Source of the DNA: Gammaproteobacteria bacterium UBA7803
Lineage (GTDB): Bacteria; Pseudomonadota; Gammaproteobacteria; Pseudomonadales; Azotimanducaceae
Assembly (NCBI GenBank): GCA_002480525.1
Contig: DLCH01000009.1
Span: 62,001 to 126,000, forward strand
Reading direction: 5' to 3'
Length of the DNA: 64,000 bases
Positions 25,512 through 34,612 of this stretch are shown one piece after another (positions within the stretch are counted from its first letter, which is position 1; every line of letters starts with the position of its first letter). Made by a program: the position numbers and the translations under genes. The notes under the pieces are model-generated. The model worked only from the letters and a program-made list of their open reading frames with translations. It searched no databases and had not been told where the DNA came from.

Positions 25512-28460
25512 TCAGAACTCACGTCCGATGGAGAGCGTGTAGGTGCGGCCGAACAGCGGGTAGCCGACGCCCGGCAGGGTGTTGAACACCCGGGTGGCGG
25601 ACAGCGTGCCGCTGCCGTCCGGGACGATCGGCGGATCTTCGTCGGACAGGTTGCGGATCACGCCGAGCACTTCCCACGGGCCCTGGGTCCAGCGTGCGGA
25701 CAGGGTGTGGTAGAACTCGTGCGGAATCGACGAGTCGCGGTCGACGTTGGTGGTGCCCGGATCGAACACCGGATCCTCCGACTGCTTGCCGATCCAGTCG
25801 ATCCGCCAGTTGAACTGCCAGTTCTTCCAGTCAACGGTCACGTCGAGGTCACCCCGCCACTCGGGGAAGCCCCACTTCTTCTCGTAGTTCTCCAGCTCTC
25901 CGAGCAGTTCCGCGTTGGACTCGTCCGTGTAGGTCACGGTCGTGTCGAGGGACAGATCGAAGCTGTTGAAGGAGCGCTCGTAGGCGAAGTCGATGTCCGT
26001 ACCGGAGGTGTTGAACTCACCCACGTTCACGAAGGACGCGTCGATCTCGGTGATGAAACCGTCTGCGTCACGCTCGCCGACCCGCTGACACAGGGGGCTG
26101 GTGAAGTTCACGGAGGTGTAGCAGGCGCCCAGCACGGAAGCCGCGTTCAGGCTCTGGACGGTGTTCTCGATGGTGATGTCCCACCAGGTCATGGCGAAGG
26201 AGAAACCGAGCTCGCCCGGCTGCCAGACGAAGCCGTAGGTCCACGCATCGGAGGTCTCCGCCAGCAGCGAGTCCGCGCCGCCGGTCACCGTGGTGATGCC
26301 CGGCACGCCGGCGTCGGCGTAGTCCGGCGACACCTGCGAGGCACAGTTGTCGTACACCACGTCACCCGGATCGAAGTTCTCGTCGTAGTTGATGCAGGGG
26401 TCGAGCAGGCCGTCGGCGAAGCCGGTCTGGTCGGCCAGGAACTGCTCGTAGAGGTCGGGTGCCCGGAACGAGGTGCCCAGGGTACCGCGGAGCCGCAGCG
26501 CCGGAATGACCTGCCAGTTCAGCGCCAGACGGTAGGTGTCGTCGTCGCCGAAGCTGTCGTAATCCGTGTAGCGGGCCGAGCCGTTGAACATCAGCTCCTC
26601 GATGCCCGGCAGATCGGCCAGCAGGGGCAGCTCCACCTCGGCGAAGACTTCCCGGACCTTGTCCGTACCCTTGGTACGACCGGCGGCGGTCAGCCCCCAG
26701 AGGTTGCCGGCCTGGGACTCGGGGTCCGGCTTGTCGTCGATGGACTCTTCCCGGTACTCGAAGCCGATCACCCCCATGACCGCGCCGGCAGGCAGCTCGA
26801 AGAGCTGGCCGGTGGCGTAACCGGCCACCTGGAAGGCGTCGTAGTCGGTGGTGCCTTCGATTTCCTTGGTGATGTAGTCGAGCACGTCGTCGGGCAGCAC
26901 GCCGCGCAGCAGCGCGTCTTCGGTGAACAGGTCCGCGGCCACGCAGCCGGGGTTGTTGGCCAGGTCGGCACAGACCAGCTCACCGTCGACGATCACGGAG
27001 TCGAGAGACGCATCCACCTCGTTCTGCAGCAGCGAGTCGCTGGAGTAGGTACCCCGGGAGTCGCCGTAGCCCAGGTAGACGTCGTAGGTCCAGGTGGCGG
27101 ACAGGTTGCCCTCCATGCCCACGAACAGGTTGTAGCGATCGATCTCGACATCCGTATTCGGGTCGAGCAGGCCGTAGGAAGGCAGCACGGGCTGGCCGAA
27201 GAAGCCGCCGAACCCTGCCAGCGGGCCGCTGGTGCCGAACGGGTTGGTCGGATTGGTTGCCGGCACCAGCGGGAAGAACTGACGGTAGCCGCCGTTCGCC
27301 CGGGTTTCGCGACGGTTGTAGAAGAACTCGTAGTAGGCCGTCGCGCCGAGGTCACCGAACGAGAAGTCGTAGCTGCCCAGAGAGCTGAACGAGAACAGGT
27401 CGGTCTCGGTGTTCATCTGGGAGATGTCCCAGCTCTCGTTGTCCCGATAGAAGGCACCGGAGTTGTCCAGCGCGGTTTCCGGCACCGTCGTGAAGTACGG
27501 AATGCCGAATACGCCCTGGATGGTCGGGTCCCAGTTCGGGTTGCTCGGATCCGCGCCCGGGCCCAGGGTCGGCTCGTAGCGGGTGAAGCCGAAGGGACCG
27601 TTGCCGATGCCGTAGATGAAGCCGAAGCAGAGCTGTTCGCCGGTTTCCGGATCGATGTTGTCCAGCAGGCCGCCGCCGTCCTGGTCGGTGAGACGCGGAC
27701 GGGTGTCACAGCGGGAGTAGTTCTGGTCCGACATCACGATTTCGCTCTGGCTCGTGAAGCTCAGCCCCGCGGAGAAACTCCAGTTGTCGCCGGTCTTGCC
27801 CCAGATGCCGTCCAGTATGACCTCTTCACCGTCGCCGAACTCCGGCTGGCGGTAGGTGACGTCGATGCTGGCGCCGTCGATGGCGGTCCGGGTGATGGCG
27901 TTCACCACGCCGGCCACCGCGTCGGCCCCGTAGATGGACGACGCACCGTCCTTGAGGATCTCGTAGCGGTTGATCAGCCGGTTCGGGATGGCCGACAGGT
28001 CCACCGAGTTGGTGGCGCCGCGCACGCCGGAGGGCGCCCAGCGCTTGCCGTTGACCAGCACCAGCGAGCGCTGGCCGCCGAGACCCCGCAGGGAAATCTC
28101 GAACGCGCCAGGACCGCCGTCGGTGACGAAGCCGGAGAACGAATCATCGATCTGCTGGCCGGTCGCGACCGCCGAGTTCTGCAGAATTTCCGCCGAGTTG
28201 ATCAGACCCGCCAGGGCCGACTTGTCGGTGGTGATGATCTGAATGGGTGCGCTGGAGGTGAACTCGTCGCGACGGATCCGGGAGCCGGTGACCACGATCT
28301 GCTCGATGGGCGCCTGTTCGTACGCCTCGGGAGATTCGGTCTGCCCCGGTACCACCTGCTCCTCGATCGAGCCCTCTTCCTGCGCGTACGCGGTGCCGTA
28401 CAGCGTGGCCGCGCCGGCAATAGCCAGCCGCAGGCACGCCCTGCTGGATAGGATTTGCAT
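25512..28460 (-). CDS. Large TonB-dependent outer-membrane receptor
   Basis: 982 aa. A signal peptide ends near residue 26 (AQEEG), the TonB box-like IEQIVVTGSRI is at about residue 50, and the plug follows (SAPIQIITTDKSALAGLI, LRGLGGQRSLVLVNGKRW, INRYEILKDGASSIYGADAVAGVVN). The C-terminal barrel ends in TLSIGREF with the terminal aromatic residue used for BAM-dependent insertion. This subclass (long, with the VTGSRI start and the GLGGQRSLVLVNGKR plug motif) is common where peptides or glycans are imported. The substrate is unknown. It lies upstream of the S9 peptidase on the same strand. AGGGG lies 6 bases before the ATG. Confidence 0.93.
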   Translation of the reverse strand: MQILSSRACLRLAIAGAATLYGTAYAQEEGSIEEQVVPGQTESPEAYEQAPIEQIVVTGSRIRRDEFTSSAPIQIITTDKSALAGLINSAEILQNSAVATGQQIDDSFSGFVTDGGPGAFEISLRGLGGQRSLVLVNGKRWAPSGVRGATNSVDLSAIPNRLINRYEILKDGASSIYGADAVAGVVNAITRTAIDGASIDVTYRQPEFGDGEEVILDGIWGKTGDNWSFSAGLSFTSQSEIVMSDQNYSRCDTRPRLTDQDGGGLLDNIDPETGEQLCFGFIYGIGNGPFGFTRYEPTLGPGADPSNPNWDPTIQGVFGIPYFTTVPETALDNSGAFYRDNESWDISQMNTETDLFSFSSLGSYDFSFGDLGATAYYEFFYNRRETRANGGYRQFFPLVPATNPTNPFGTSGPLAGFGGFFGQPVLPSYGLLDPNTDVEIDRYNLFVGMEGNLSATWTYDVYLGYGDSRGTYSSDSLLQNEVDASLDSVIVDGELVCADLANNPGCVAADLFTEDALLRGVLPDDVLDYITKEIEGTTDYDAFQVAGYATGQLFELPAGAVMGVIGFEYREESIDDKPDPESQAGNLWGLTAAGRTKGTDKVREVFAEVELPLLADLPGIEELMFNGSARYTDYDSFGDDDTYRLALNWQVIPALRLRGTLGTSFRAPDLYEQFLADQTGFADGLLDPCINYDENFDPGDVVYDNCASQVSPDYADAGVPGITTVTGGADSLLAETSDAWTYGFVWQPGELGFSFAMTWWDITIENTVQSLNAASVLGACYTSVNFTSPLCQRVGERDADGFITEIDASFVNVGEFNTSGTDIDFAYERSFNSFDLSLDTTVTYTDESNAELLGELENYEKKWGFPEWRGDLDVTVDWKNWQFNWRIDWIGKQSEDPVFDPGTTNVDRDSSIPHEFYHTLSARWTQGPWEVLGVIRNLSDEDPPIVPDGSGTLSATRVFNTLPGVGYPLFGRTYTLSIGREF

Positions 28461-28802
28461 GTGTACCCCTGAGAACCAGTTTTTTGTGATGCCAGGGAGC
28501 GACGATGGTTGTTATCTATCGTTGCCGGCGTGGTTTCCGTCCGTCCGGCGGTGCCGGGACGGATCCCGAAGCGCCGCGGGTGCGGAAGCGGAGGAACGTC
28601 GGGTTTGCGTCCTTTTTCAAGGCGCAATACCGCCACCCCTAGCTGTACCGGCAAGACTAGAGAACTGCTCGTTGCAGGGCAACAAAATTTCCACGGCAAA
28701 CGTAAGGACTTGTAGACACGGCCTGGGGCCACCCGCACCGGGCCGATGCGCGACACGGCGGCCGCCGGCGCACTGCACTAGGAATCGGCGCAGCCGTCGG
28801 CG
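28461..28802. other. Divergent intergenic region between the TonB receptor and the chorismatase gene
   Basis: 342 bases with no gene. The minus-strand leader of the TonB receptor contains AGGGG at its ribosome-binding site. AT-rich segments near 28680-28710 could hold a promoter; I see no clear hexamer pair and no dyad. Confidence 0.5.
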
Positions 28803-29759
28803 ATGATGCCGGTCTTCCGAGACGGTGAACCCAGCATGGACCTGACGTTCCGCTTCGCAGCGGACACGGCCGGCGTCGATTCGGCCGGCGCCGCCATCGA
28901 TCTGCCCAACGTCGTGCTCGGCGGGCCGGCGCAGACGTCCGTGGCGTCCGGCGTCACGCCCACACCCTGCCGGGACGGCGTGACCCTGTGGCGCCAGGGA
29001 GAGCTGCTGTGGGGCGCCGCTGTGCGACGGGTGGGCTCGGGCAGATTCGAGGCCGCCGCCAGGGACGTCTACCGGGCCATCCTGGCCGCCGCCGGCGCGC
29101 AGCACCTGCACCGCGCCTGGAATTTCCTGCCGCACATCAACGGACGCGGCGACGCTCTGGAGAACTACCACGCGTTCTGCCTCGGACGCGGCGCCGCGCT
29201 GGACGAAGCCTTCGGCGAGGCGGTCGACCGGCGCCTGCCCGCCGCGACCGGCGTGGGCACGCCCGGCGACCGCCTGATGGTGGTGTTCGTGGCCGGCCGG
29301 GCGCGGCCCCGCCACCTCGAGAACCCGGCACAGACGCCGGCCTACCGTTATCCGGACCGCTACGGCCCGCGCCCGCCGAGCTTCGCCCGGGGAACCGTCG
29401 TCGCCGGGCCGGCCGGCCAGCGCCTGTACGTCTCCGGCACCGGGGCCATCCGTGACAGCGAGTCGCTCCACGCCGGCGACGTCGAGGCCCAGTGCCGGGT
29501 AGTGCTGGAGAACGTCGGCCTGGTCGCGCAGGCCGCCGGGCTGCCGGGCCTCGATGAAACCACCCCCGGCCGGCGTTCGTTCCGCGTCTACCTGCGCCAT
29601 CCGTCGGACTGGCCGCGGGTGGAGAGCCTGCTGCGCGACGGGCTGCTGCGGCCGGCGGACACCGTGCAGGCGGTGCAGGCGGACATCTGCCGGGAAGAGC
29701 TGCTGATGGAGATCGAAGCCTGCGTCGACGTCCCGCCGCCTCAGGACCCGGACCAGTAG
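28803..29759 (+). CDS. Chorismatase-like enzyme (XanB2/FkbO/Hyg5 family, pteridine-dependent deoxygenase-like)
   Basis: 318 aa. Diagnostic stretches are HLHRAWNFLPHINGRGDALEN and FCLGRGAALDE in the middle, then RPRHLENPAQTPAYRYPDRYG with PSFARGT, and GQRLYVSGTGAIRDSESLHAGD near the C terminus. Family members hydrolyse chorismate to 3- or 4-hydroxybenzoate or a dihydrodiol, feeding xanthomonadin-type pigments, ubiquinone or polyketides. Whether this one makes 3-HBA or another product cannot be told. No pigment or polyketide genes lie nearby, so it stands alone. Its 3' end overlaps the convergent XRE gene by 19 bases. An ATG at 28836 is an alternative start. Confidence 0.82.
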   Translation: MMPVFRDGEPSMDLTFRFAADTAGVDSAGAAIDLPNVVLGGPAQTSVASGVTPTPCRDGVTLWRQGELLWGAAVRRVGSGRFEAAARDVYRAILAAAGAQHLHRAWNFLPHINGRGDALENYHAFCLGRGAALDEAFGEAVDRRLPAATGVGTPGDRLMVVFVAGRARPRHLENPAQTPAYRYPDRYGPRPPSFARGTVVAGPAGQRLYVSGTGAIRDSESLHAGDVEAQCRVVLENVGLVAQAAGLPGLDETTPGRRSFRVYLRHPSDWPRVESLLRDGLLRPADTVQAVQADICREELLMEIEACVDVPPPQDPDQ

Positions 29760-29956
29760 AAGACGTCCTCGACCCCGCGCTCGAACAGCCGGGCGATGCG
29801 GAAGGCGCTCTCCAGGGACGGCGAATAGCGGTTCTGCTCGATGGCGGCGACGGTCTGGCGGGTGACGCCGATGGCCTCCCCGAGCTCGGCCTGGGTCATG
29901 CCGCGCTCCTCCCGCAGCTCCCGCACGCGGTTGCCGAGAGGCGACGGCCGCCCCAT
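29741..29956 (-). CDS. XRE-family transcriptional regulator, 71 aa
   Basis: A single Cro/C1 helix-turn-helix: NRVRELREERGMTQAELGEA, then VTRQTVAAIEQNRYSPSLESAFRIARLF and the tail VEDVFYW. This is the short regulator that accompanies small DUF2178-like membrane proteins. Its start overlaps the stop of the membrane protein gene by 1 base (TGATG), so the pair is one operon. It is the natural candidate to bind the 18-bp inverted repeat upstream of that operon. Confidence 0.9.
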   Translation of the reverse strand: MGRPSPLGNRVRELREERGMTQAELGEAIGVTRQTVAAIEQNRYSPSLESAFRIARLFERGVEDVFYWSGS

Positions 29957-30378
29957 CAGACCGCGCGCCGGTAGAACAGGATCTGCAGCGCGTACTCGGC
30001 CAGGTTGCTCAGCATGAGGCTGGCGAACACCAGGTAGAACAGCAGGTCGCCCCGGGGGCTCAGCAGATACACCCCCAGCGACGTCACCACGCCGACGCCG
30101 AGCACGTAGCTCGACAGATGGGACGCCCGGGTGGCGATGCGCCGGTCCCGCTCGTCCGCCGGTGCGCCCGCATCGCGGTAGGCGACGACCGACGCCGCTA
30201 TGTGTCCGACCACGGCCACCGCCACCAGGAGGATGGTGTACACCACCACCAGCGGCAGGGCCGGCGGCGCCAGCTCGCCGAGCCCGGCGGACAGCTCCGC
30301 CACCGCGCGCGCGTAGAAGGCGCCGCCGAGCAGCAGCGCCAGCACCATGATCCAGGCGGAGATTTCCCTGAATGCCAT
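29956..30378 (-). CDS. Four-helix membrane protein paired with the XRE regulator
   Basis: 140 aa with four hydrophobic helices: about residues 8-28 (IMVLALLLGGAFYARAV), 42-63 (LPLVVVYTILLVAVAVVGHI), 93-112 and 115-135. A charged stretch DAGAPADERDRRIATRAS sits in the central cytoplasmic loop, as in DUF2178-like proteins that partner small XRE regulators. The role is unknown. GAGGAGG lies 6 bases before the ATG at 30378. The operon's promoter region holds a symmetric pair of TTGACA boxes. Confidence 0.75.
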   Translation of the reverse strand: MAFREISAWIMVLALLLGGAFYARAVAELSAGLGELAPPALPLVVVYTILLVAVAVVGHIAASVVAYRDAGAPADERDRRIATRASHLSSYVLGVGVVTSLGVYLLSPRGDLLFYLVFASLMLSNLAEYALQILFYRRAV

Positions 30379-30431
30379 TGCGGCCTCCTCGTGCCCCCGG
30401 GCCGGCGCCGTCGGCGGCGCCCGGACCCGAA

Positions 30432-30500
30432 GTTAATTATTTTTGACATCAACGGCGCGCAGCCTATAGCGGCATGCCGCCCATGTCAAAAATAATTAAC
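30432..30500. promoter_or_regulatory. 18-bp perfect inverted repeat containing back-to-back TTGACA boxes
   Basis: GTTAATTATTTTTGACAT (30432-30449) and its exact reverse complement (30483-30500) flank 33 bases. TTGACA in each arm points inward. On the plus strand it is followed after 16 bases by TATAGC; on the minus strand after 15 bases by TATAGG. The two -10-like sequences overlap at the centre. The minus-strand promoter would serve the membrane protein-XRE operon starting at 30378. Confidence 0.65.
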
Positions 30501-30525
30501 ATGGGTTTGCGGGCGGCCGCTGCGG

Positions 30526-31182
30526 TCAGTCGGCGGGCATCCCCGGCAGCCCGGCCAGCCGCCCGGCGACGTCCGGCAGTTCCGCCGCCAGCCCGGCGGC
30601 GAGGGAAGCCCGGTCCGCGGCGGGCCGGTTCTGACCGAGCTTGAGCTTGCCCTCGATGGACGTCACCTCGAGGTCGACGCCGACGATCTGGCCGACCATG
30701 CGGTCGACGAAGGATGCCGGCGCGTCGGTCACGGCCCAGGGCTGGTCCCGGTGGCGCTCCATCTGCGCCGTGAGGTCGTCGACCAGCGCGCGCAGACGCG
30801 CCGCATCCCGATACACCGACACCCGGCCGCGAACGTGCACCACCACGTAGTTCCAGGTCGGCACCACCCGGCCGTGCTCCCGCTTGGACGCATACCAGGC
30901 CGGGGTCACGTAGTAGGCCGGTCCGTGGAACACCGCCAGTGCCGGCTGGCCGTCCAGGGTCTCGACCTGGGGATTGGCGGCGGCCAGGTGTCCGCGCAGC
31001 GTCGCCCGGCCATCCGCGCCCCGGGCCGCCAGCAGCGGCAGATGGCTGGCGAGCGGCCCCTCCTCGGACGCGGTGATCAGCGTGGCGAGCGGCATCGCCT
31101 CGATCAGGCGGTAGAGGGTTTCGGGATCGTCCTCCCGGAACGCCGGGGGGTTGTACAGGCGGCGGCCAGGATCATCGGACAT
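30526..31182 (-). CDS. PaiB-family FMN-binding protein
   Basis: 218 aa. LYNPPAFREDDPETLYRLIEAMPLATLIT at the N terminus, HLPLLAARG, VFHGPAYYVTPAWYASKREHGRVVPTWNYVVVHVRG in the middle and FVDRMVGQIVGVDLEVTSIEGKLKLGQNRP at the end are the conserved PaiB segments. Members bind FMN and were first named as negative regulators of sporulation and protease genes in Bacillus; in proteobacteria the role is unclear and may be enzymatic. The ATG at 31182 is preceded by GGAGGGAG at 8 bases, which rules out the longer frame. Confidence 0.9.
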   Translation of the reverse strand: MSDDPGRRLYNPPAFREDDPETLYRLIEAMPLATLITASEEGPLASHLPLLAARGADGRATLRGHLAAANPQVETLDGQPALAVFHGPAYYVTPAWYASKREHGRVVPTWNYVVVHVRGRVSVYRDAARLRALVDDLTAQMERHRDQPWAVTDAPASFVDRMVGQIVGVDLEVTSIEGKLKLGQNRPAADRASLAAGLAAELPDVAGRLAGLPGMPAD

Positions 31183-31464
31183 GGTGCGCTCCCTCCAGGG
31201 CGTCGAGGGTGGCCATTCTACGGCCCGGCGCGGCCGGGGTCCGCTGGGTCGACCCGCCACTGTTTGGCCAGATACGCCAATTCCGGGCCGCGGGCGGGGA
31301 CGGCCGGCGGCCCGGCAGGCGCGGTCCCCGGACCCTTCGGCGGAATGGCACGTGCGTTGCTAACCAGTCGGTGACCAGGCGTCGGGCATGCGGCCGATTG
31401 GCCGGCTGTTGCCGTCAGCGCACGCCCGCGTTCTACTGACCGAGGACCGACCGATGGAAATGCC

Positions 31465-32157
31465 ATGCCCGTGACGCCACAGGACCGGCCGCTGGAGTCG
31501 CTGCGCACCGATGCCGTCGACCAGCTCATCATGAACTACGGCCACGGGCACCTGTCCCTGGAGGCCTTTCAACGCCGGCTCGACGAAGCCTTCGAAGCCA
31601 CCGACCACGAGGCGCTGATCGCGCTCACCGCCGACCTCGACCTGGAGGTGGACGCGGCCTACGTCGAACGCAAGAAGGCGGAGTTCGAATCCGCCGGCCA
31701 CCCGCGCGACCCCGACGAGGACGACGACGAGGTCGAGTGGATCATCGACGTGTTCAGCGGCAGCGACCGGGGCGGCGCCTGGGAGGTCCCCCGCGAGCTG
31801 CGCATCGTGGACGTGTTCGGCGGCACCGACATCGACCTGAGCGATGCCCGGTTCACCGGCCCCGTCACCCGCATCCGCCTGTTCTGCCTGTTCGGCGGCG
31901 TGAACATCTACGTGCCCGAGGGCGTGAGCACCACGGTCAAGGCATTCAGCATCTTCGGCGGCTTCACCAACAAGGCTCCGAGCGTCGCGCGCACGAACGG
32001 CCCCCGGCTGGTGATCGAGGGCCTGATCATCTTCGGCGGCGGCGACGTCAAGGTGCGGCGCAGCTTCCGGGAGCGGGCGCTGGAATTCGCCGACAGCCTG
32101 CGGGCCATGTTCTCCGGCACTTCCGCCGGCACGACGCCGCCGCGCCGGGGCGACTGA
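31465..32157 (+). CDS. DUF1707/LiaF-C-like cytoplasmic protein
   Basis: 230 aa. The N terminus (SLRTDAVDQLIMNYGHGHLSLEAFQRRLDEAFEATDHEALIALTADL) is a DUF1707 module; the C terminus (VDVFGGTDIDLSDARF, FCLFGGVNIYVPEGVSTTVKAFSIFGG) is the repeated beta-strand LiaF-type domain. Unlike Firmicute LiaF it has no membrane helices between the two. An acidic linker (DPDEDDDEVEW) joins them. The partner kinase/regulator pair is not adjacent. It may sense cell envelope stress, but this is inferred only from the domain name. Confidence 0.75.
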   Translation: MPVTPQDRPLESLRTDAVDQLIMNYGHGHLSLEAFQRRLDEAFEATDHEALIALTADLDLEVDAAYVERKKAEFESAGHPRDPDEDDDEVEWIIDVFSGSDRGGAWEVPRELRIVDVFGGTDIDLSDARFTGPVTRIRLFCLFGGVNIYVPEGVSTTVKAFSIFGGFTNKAPSVARTNGPRLVIEGLIIFGGGDVKVRRSFRERALEFADSLRAMFSGTSAGTTPPRRGD

Positions 32158-32166
32158 CGCCGCCGG

Positions 32167-32940
32167 TCAGGCGCCGTAGGTGGCCGCCAGATAGTCGAGG
32201 ATGTCGGCGGACTCGCCCATCTCCACGCCGGTGTTCGGGTCCACCAGATAGGGAATCGTCACCTGCCCCGCCCGGGCCAGCAGCGCCCGGCGGTTGACCC
32301 CTTCGGGACGGTAGTCCGGGTACAGCGACCGCCGTGCCGGCGGCGGCAGCCAGTCCGCCGCCGTGCGACGGCCGCAGGACCGCAGCACGTAGGGCAGCTC
32401 CAACTCGCACAGCAGCTCCCGCACCGGCCGGGCGAACGGGCTCGCCTCGAAGCTGTACAGCTCCAGCGGCCGCTCCGGCGCCCGGGACGGCCGCGCCCGC
32501 ACCCCGGCGCCGAGCCGCGCCGCGCCGGCCAGCCCCGAGCCGAGCTGCTGCAGCTCCATCCACTGCCAGTAGAACGGCGGACGGCGCTTGCCATAGGTCT
32601 CGTACAGATAGGCGACGATGTCACCCGACTCGTACATGGACGCCCCGGTGCTCGGGTCCACGAAGTAGGGGAACTGGGCCTTGCCGCCCCGCTCGACCAC
32701 CCGGGGACGGAACCGCTCACCGCCTTTCGGGCAGGGGTAGATGGTGGCGTCGAGATCCAGCTCCGTCAGGGCTTCCCGGACGATGCGGCAATACGGGCAG
32801 CCCTCGAACTCGTAAAGCTCGAACAGCCACTCGGGACGGGCCTCGGCCTCCACCGCCGCGGTGCCGAGGCCGGCCCGCATCATGGTGGTGACCATCGAGC
32901 CGGCGAGGCTCAGGTTGTAGCCCAGGGACCATGCGCTCAC
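32167..32940 (-). CDS. Protein with two tandem thioredoxin-fold GST N-terminal domains
   Basis: 257 aa. The first domain contains ELYEFEGCPYCRIVREAL and PYFVDPSTGASMYESGDIVAYL; the second repeats the pattern as ELYSFEASPFARPVRELLCEL and PYLVDPNTGVEMGESADILDYL. The first keeps the redox-type CPYC, the second has SPFA in its place. No GST C-terminal helical domain follows. The GTG at 32940, 5 bases after GGAGG, is chosen as start. It lies 13 bases downstream of phoD, so it is probably cotranscribed. The role is unknown, though glutathione-dependent redox chemistry is likely. Confidence 0.8.
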   Translation of the reverse strand: MSAWSLGYNLSLAGSMVTTMMRAGLGTAAVEAEARPEWLFELYEFEGCPYCRIVREALTELDLDATIYPCPKGGERFRPRVVERGGKAQFPYFVDPSTGASMYESGDIVAYLYETYGKRRPPFYWQWMELQQLGSGLAGAARLGAGVRARPSRAPERPLELYSFEASPFARPVRELLCELELPYVLRSCGRRTAADWLPPPARRSLYPDYRPEGVNRRALLARAGQVTIPYLVDPNTGVEMGESADILDYLAATYGA

Positions 32941-32953
32941 GGCGACCTCCGAG

Positions 32954-34612
32954 TCATCCGGTGAATTCGAGCACTTCGTCGCGACGGACGATCTGCTCGC
33001 GATGCAGCAGGCGCGTACGGTAGCGGGGCACGTCGATCCGGTCCACAGCCACGACGTCGACCCGGGCTGCCGCCCGCCCGAGTACCAGACGGACGTAGCC
33101 CTGATGCCGGTTGTCGGTCCACAGCACTTCGTCGTTGTGGCGCATGAGCAGCTCGTCCATGCGGGCGGCGCCTTCGGGCCCGAAGGCTTCGAAGTCGCCG
33201 GGCGACGTGATGCCGGCGGTACCGATCTCCAGGCCCATCGGCCGACCTGCCCCGTCGCGGAGCGCGTTGGTCCAGAAGCTGTGGCTGTCGCCGGTGAGCA
33301 CGAGCAGATCGGTCGCGCCCACCTCCCGGCAGCGCGCATACAGGCGCTCCCGGGCTGCGGGGTAACCATCCCAGGTGTCGAGATAGATCGGCAGGTCGAA
33401 CCTGCCCAGCGCCGCCAGCCGGGCCCGATGGTCGCTCGTCGGGTCCGAAGCGTCGGCCGACCAGCCGGGCAGCTCGCCGTCCAGGGGCGGCACGTGCACC
33501 CGCGCCATGGGAATCTGGTTACCGAGCAGCCGCCACGGGCGCCCGGCGCGGACGCTGTCCGCCAGGCTGGCCGCGACGAAAGTCTCCAGCTCGGGCGCGA
33601 GCATCGCCCGGTCGGGCGCACCGAGTACCTCTCGGCGGAACGCCGCGGCAGCCGCGGCCGAGGTCAGCGCCGCAGGATGGTCGTCGTACTCTATCTGCCG
33701 GCTGCGGCCGGTGTGCCGGGTCTCCAGCGTCACCAGGGACGCCAGGTCGCCGAACTCGAAGTGGCGCCAGTACGCGGCCGGGGATCCGCCCGGCCCAGGT
33801 TCCCGAATGGGCATCCATTCGTAGTAGGCCTGCAGCGACGCCGCCCGCCGGTCGTGCCAGTCGCCTTCGGTGTCCGGCTGATGGTTCTCCGCGCCACCCA
33901 TCCAGGGGTTGTTGGCGCTCTCGTGATCGTCCCAGATGGCGATCAGCGGGTGAGCGGCGTGCATCGCGCGGGAGCCGGCATCGGCCTTGTACTGGGCATG
34001 GCGCCGGCGGTAGTCGGCCAGACTGACGATCTCGTGAGGCGGCGACGGGACTCTGCCGATCCCGGCGCCGACGCGGCCGCCGTAGCCGTCGGGCCCGTAT
34101 TCGTAGATGTAGTCGCCGAGATGCAGAACGAACGCTACTTCGGGGTCTTCGGCGATCGCCGCGTAGGCGTTGAAGAACCCGAACGGGTGGTTCGAGCACG
34201 ACGCCAGAGCGATGCCCAGGGACTCGAGCCTCCCCCGCGGCAGCGTGCGCGTCCAGCCGGTCGGAGAGGTCTCGCCGGCCGCGTGAAACCGGTAACAGTA
34301 GCGCCGGCCGGGCTCCAGGCCGGCGACCACCACCTTCACGGTGTGGTCCCGGTCGGGACCCGTGACCAGGGTGCCGGCGGCGACGGGCCGGGAGAAGTCC
34401 TCCCGGTCCGCCACCTCCCAGCGGACGTCGACCCGGAGGACCGGAACGGACACCCTGGTCCACAGGACCACGCTGTCGGCAGCCGGATCGCCGCTCGCTA
34501 CCCCATGGGCGAAGGCGCCCGAAGGCGCCGCCCGAGCCGGCCCCGACCGCCCCAGCAGAGGGGCCACGGCGAGGCCGGACAGCAGCTCCCGCCGGTCGAG
34601 CCGCACCGGCAT
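32954..34612 (-). CDS. phoD: PhoD-family alkaline phosphatase/phosphodiesterase
   Basis: 552 aa. The N terminus (LDRRELLSGLAVAPLLG) is a twin-arginine signal. The PhoD N domain (FAHGVASGDPAADSVVLWTRVS) is followed by the metallophosphatase core: LASCSN, FVLHLGDYIYEYG, AIWDDHESANNPW and LLVLTGDSHSFW, which supply the iron and calcium ligands. It is exported folded and hydrolyses phosphate mono- or diesters outside the cytoplasm. Its start overlaps the stop of a TonB receptor gene by 1 base (TGATG), which suggests that receptor takes up a phosphorus-containing or phosphate-linked substrate. Confidence 0.9.
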   Translation of the reverse strand: MPVRLDRRELLSGLAVAPLLGRSGPARAAPSGAFAHGVASGDPAADSVVLWTRVSVPVLRVDVRWEVADREDFSRPVAAGTLVTGPDRDHTVKVVVAGLEPGRRYCYRFHAAGETSPTGWTRTLPRGRLESLGIALASCSNHPFGFFNAYAAIAEDPEVAFVLHLGDYIYEYGPDGYGGRVGAGIGRVPSPPHEIVSLADYRRRHAQYKADAGSRAMHAAHPLIAIWDDHESANNPWMGGAENHQPDTEGDWHDRRAASLQAYYEWMPIREPGPGGSPAAYWRHFEFGDLASLVTLETRHTGRSRQIEYDDHPAALTSAAAAAAFRREVLGAPDRAMLAPELETFVAASLADSVRAGRPWRLLGNQIPMARVHVPPLDGELPGWSADASDPTSDHRARLAALGRFDLPIYLDTWDGYPAARERLYARCREVGATDLLVLTGDSHSFWTNALRDGAGRPMGLEIGTAGITSPGDFEAFGPEGAARMDELLMRHNDEVLWTDNRHQGYVRLVLGRAAARVDVVAVDRIDVPRYRTRLLHREQIVRRDEVLEFTG

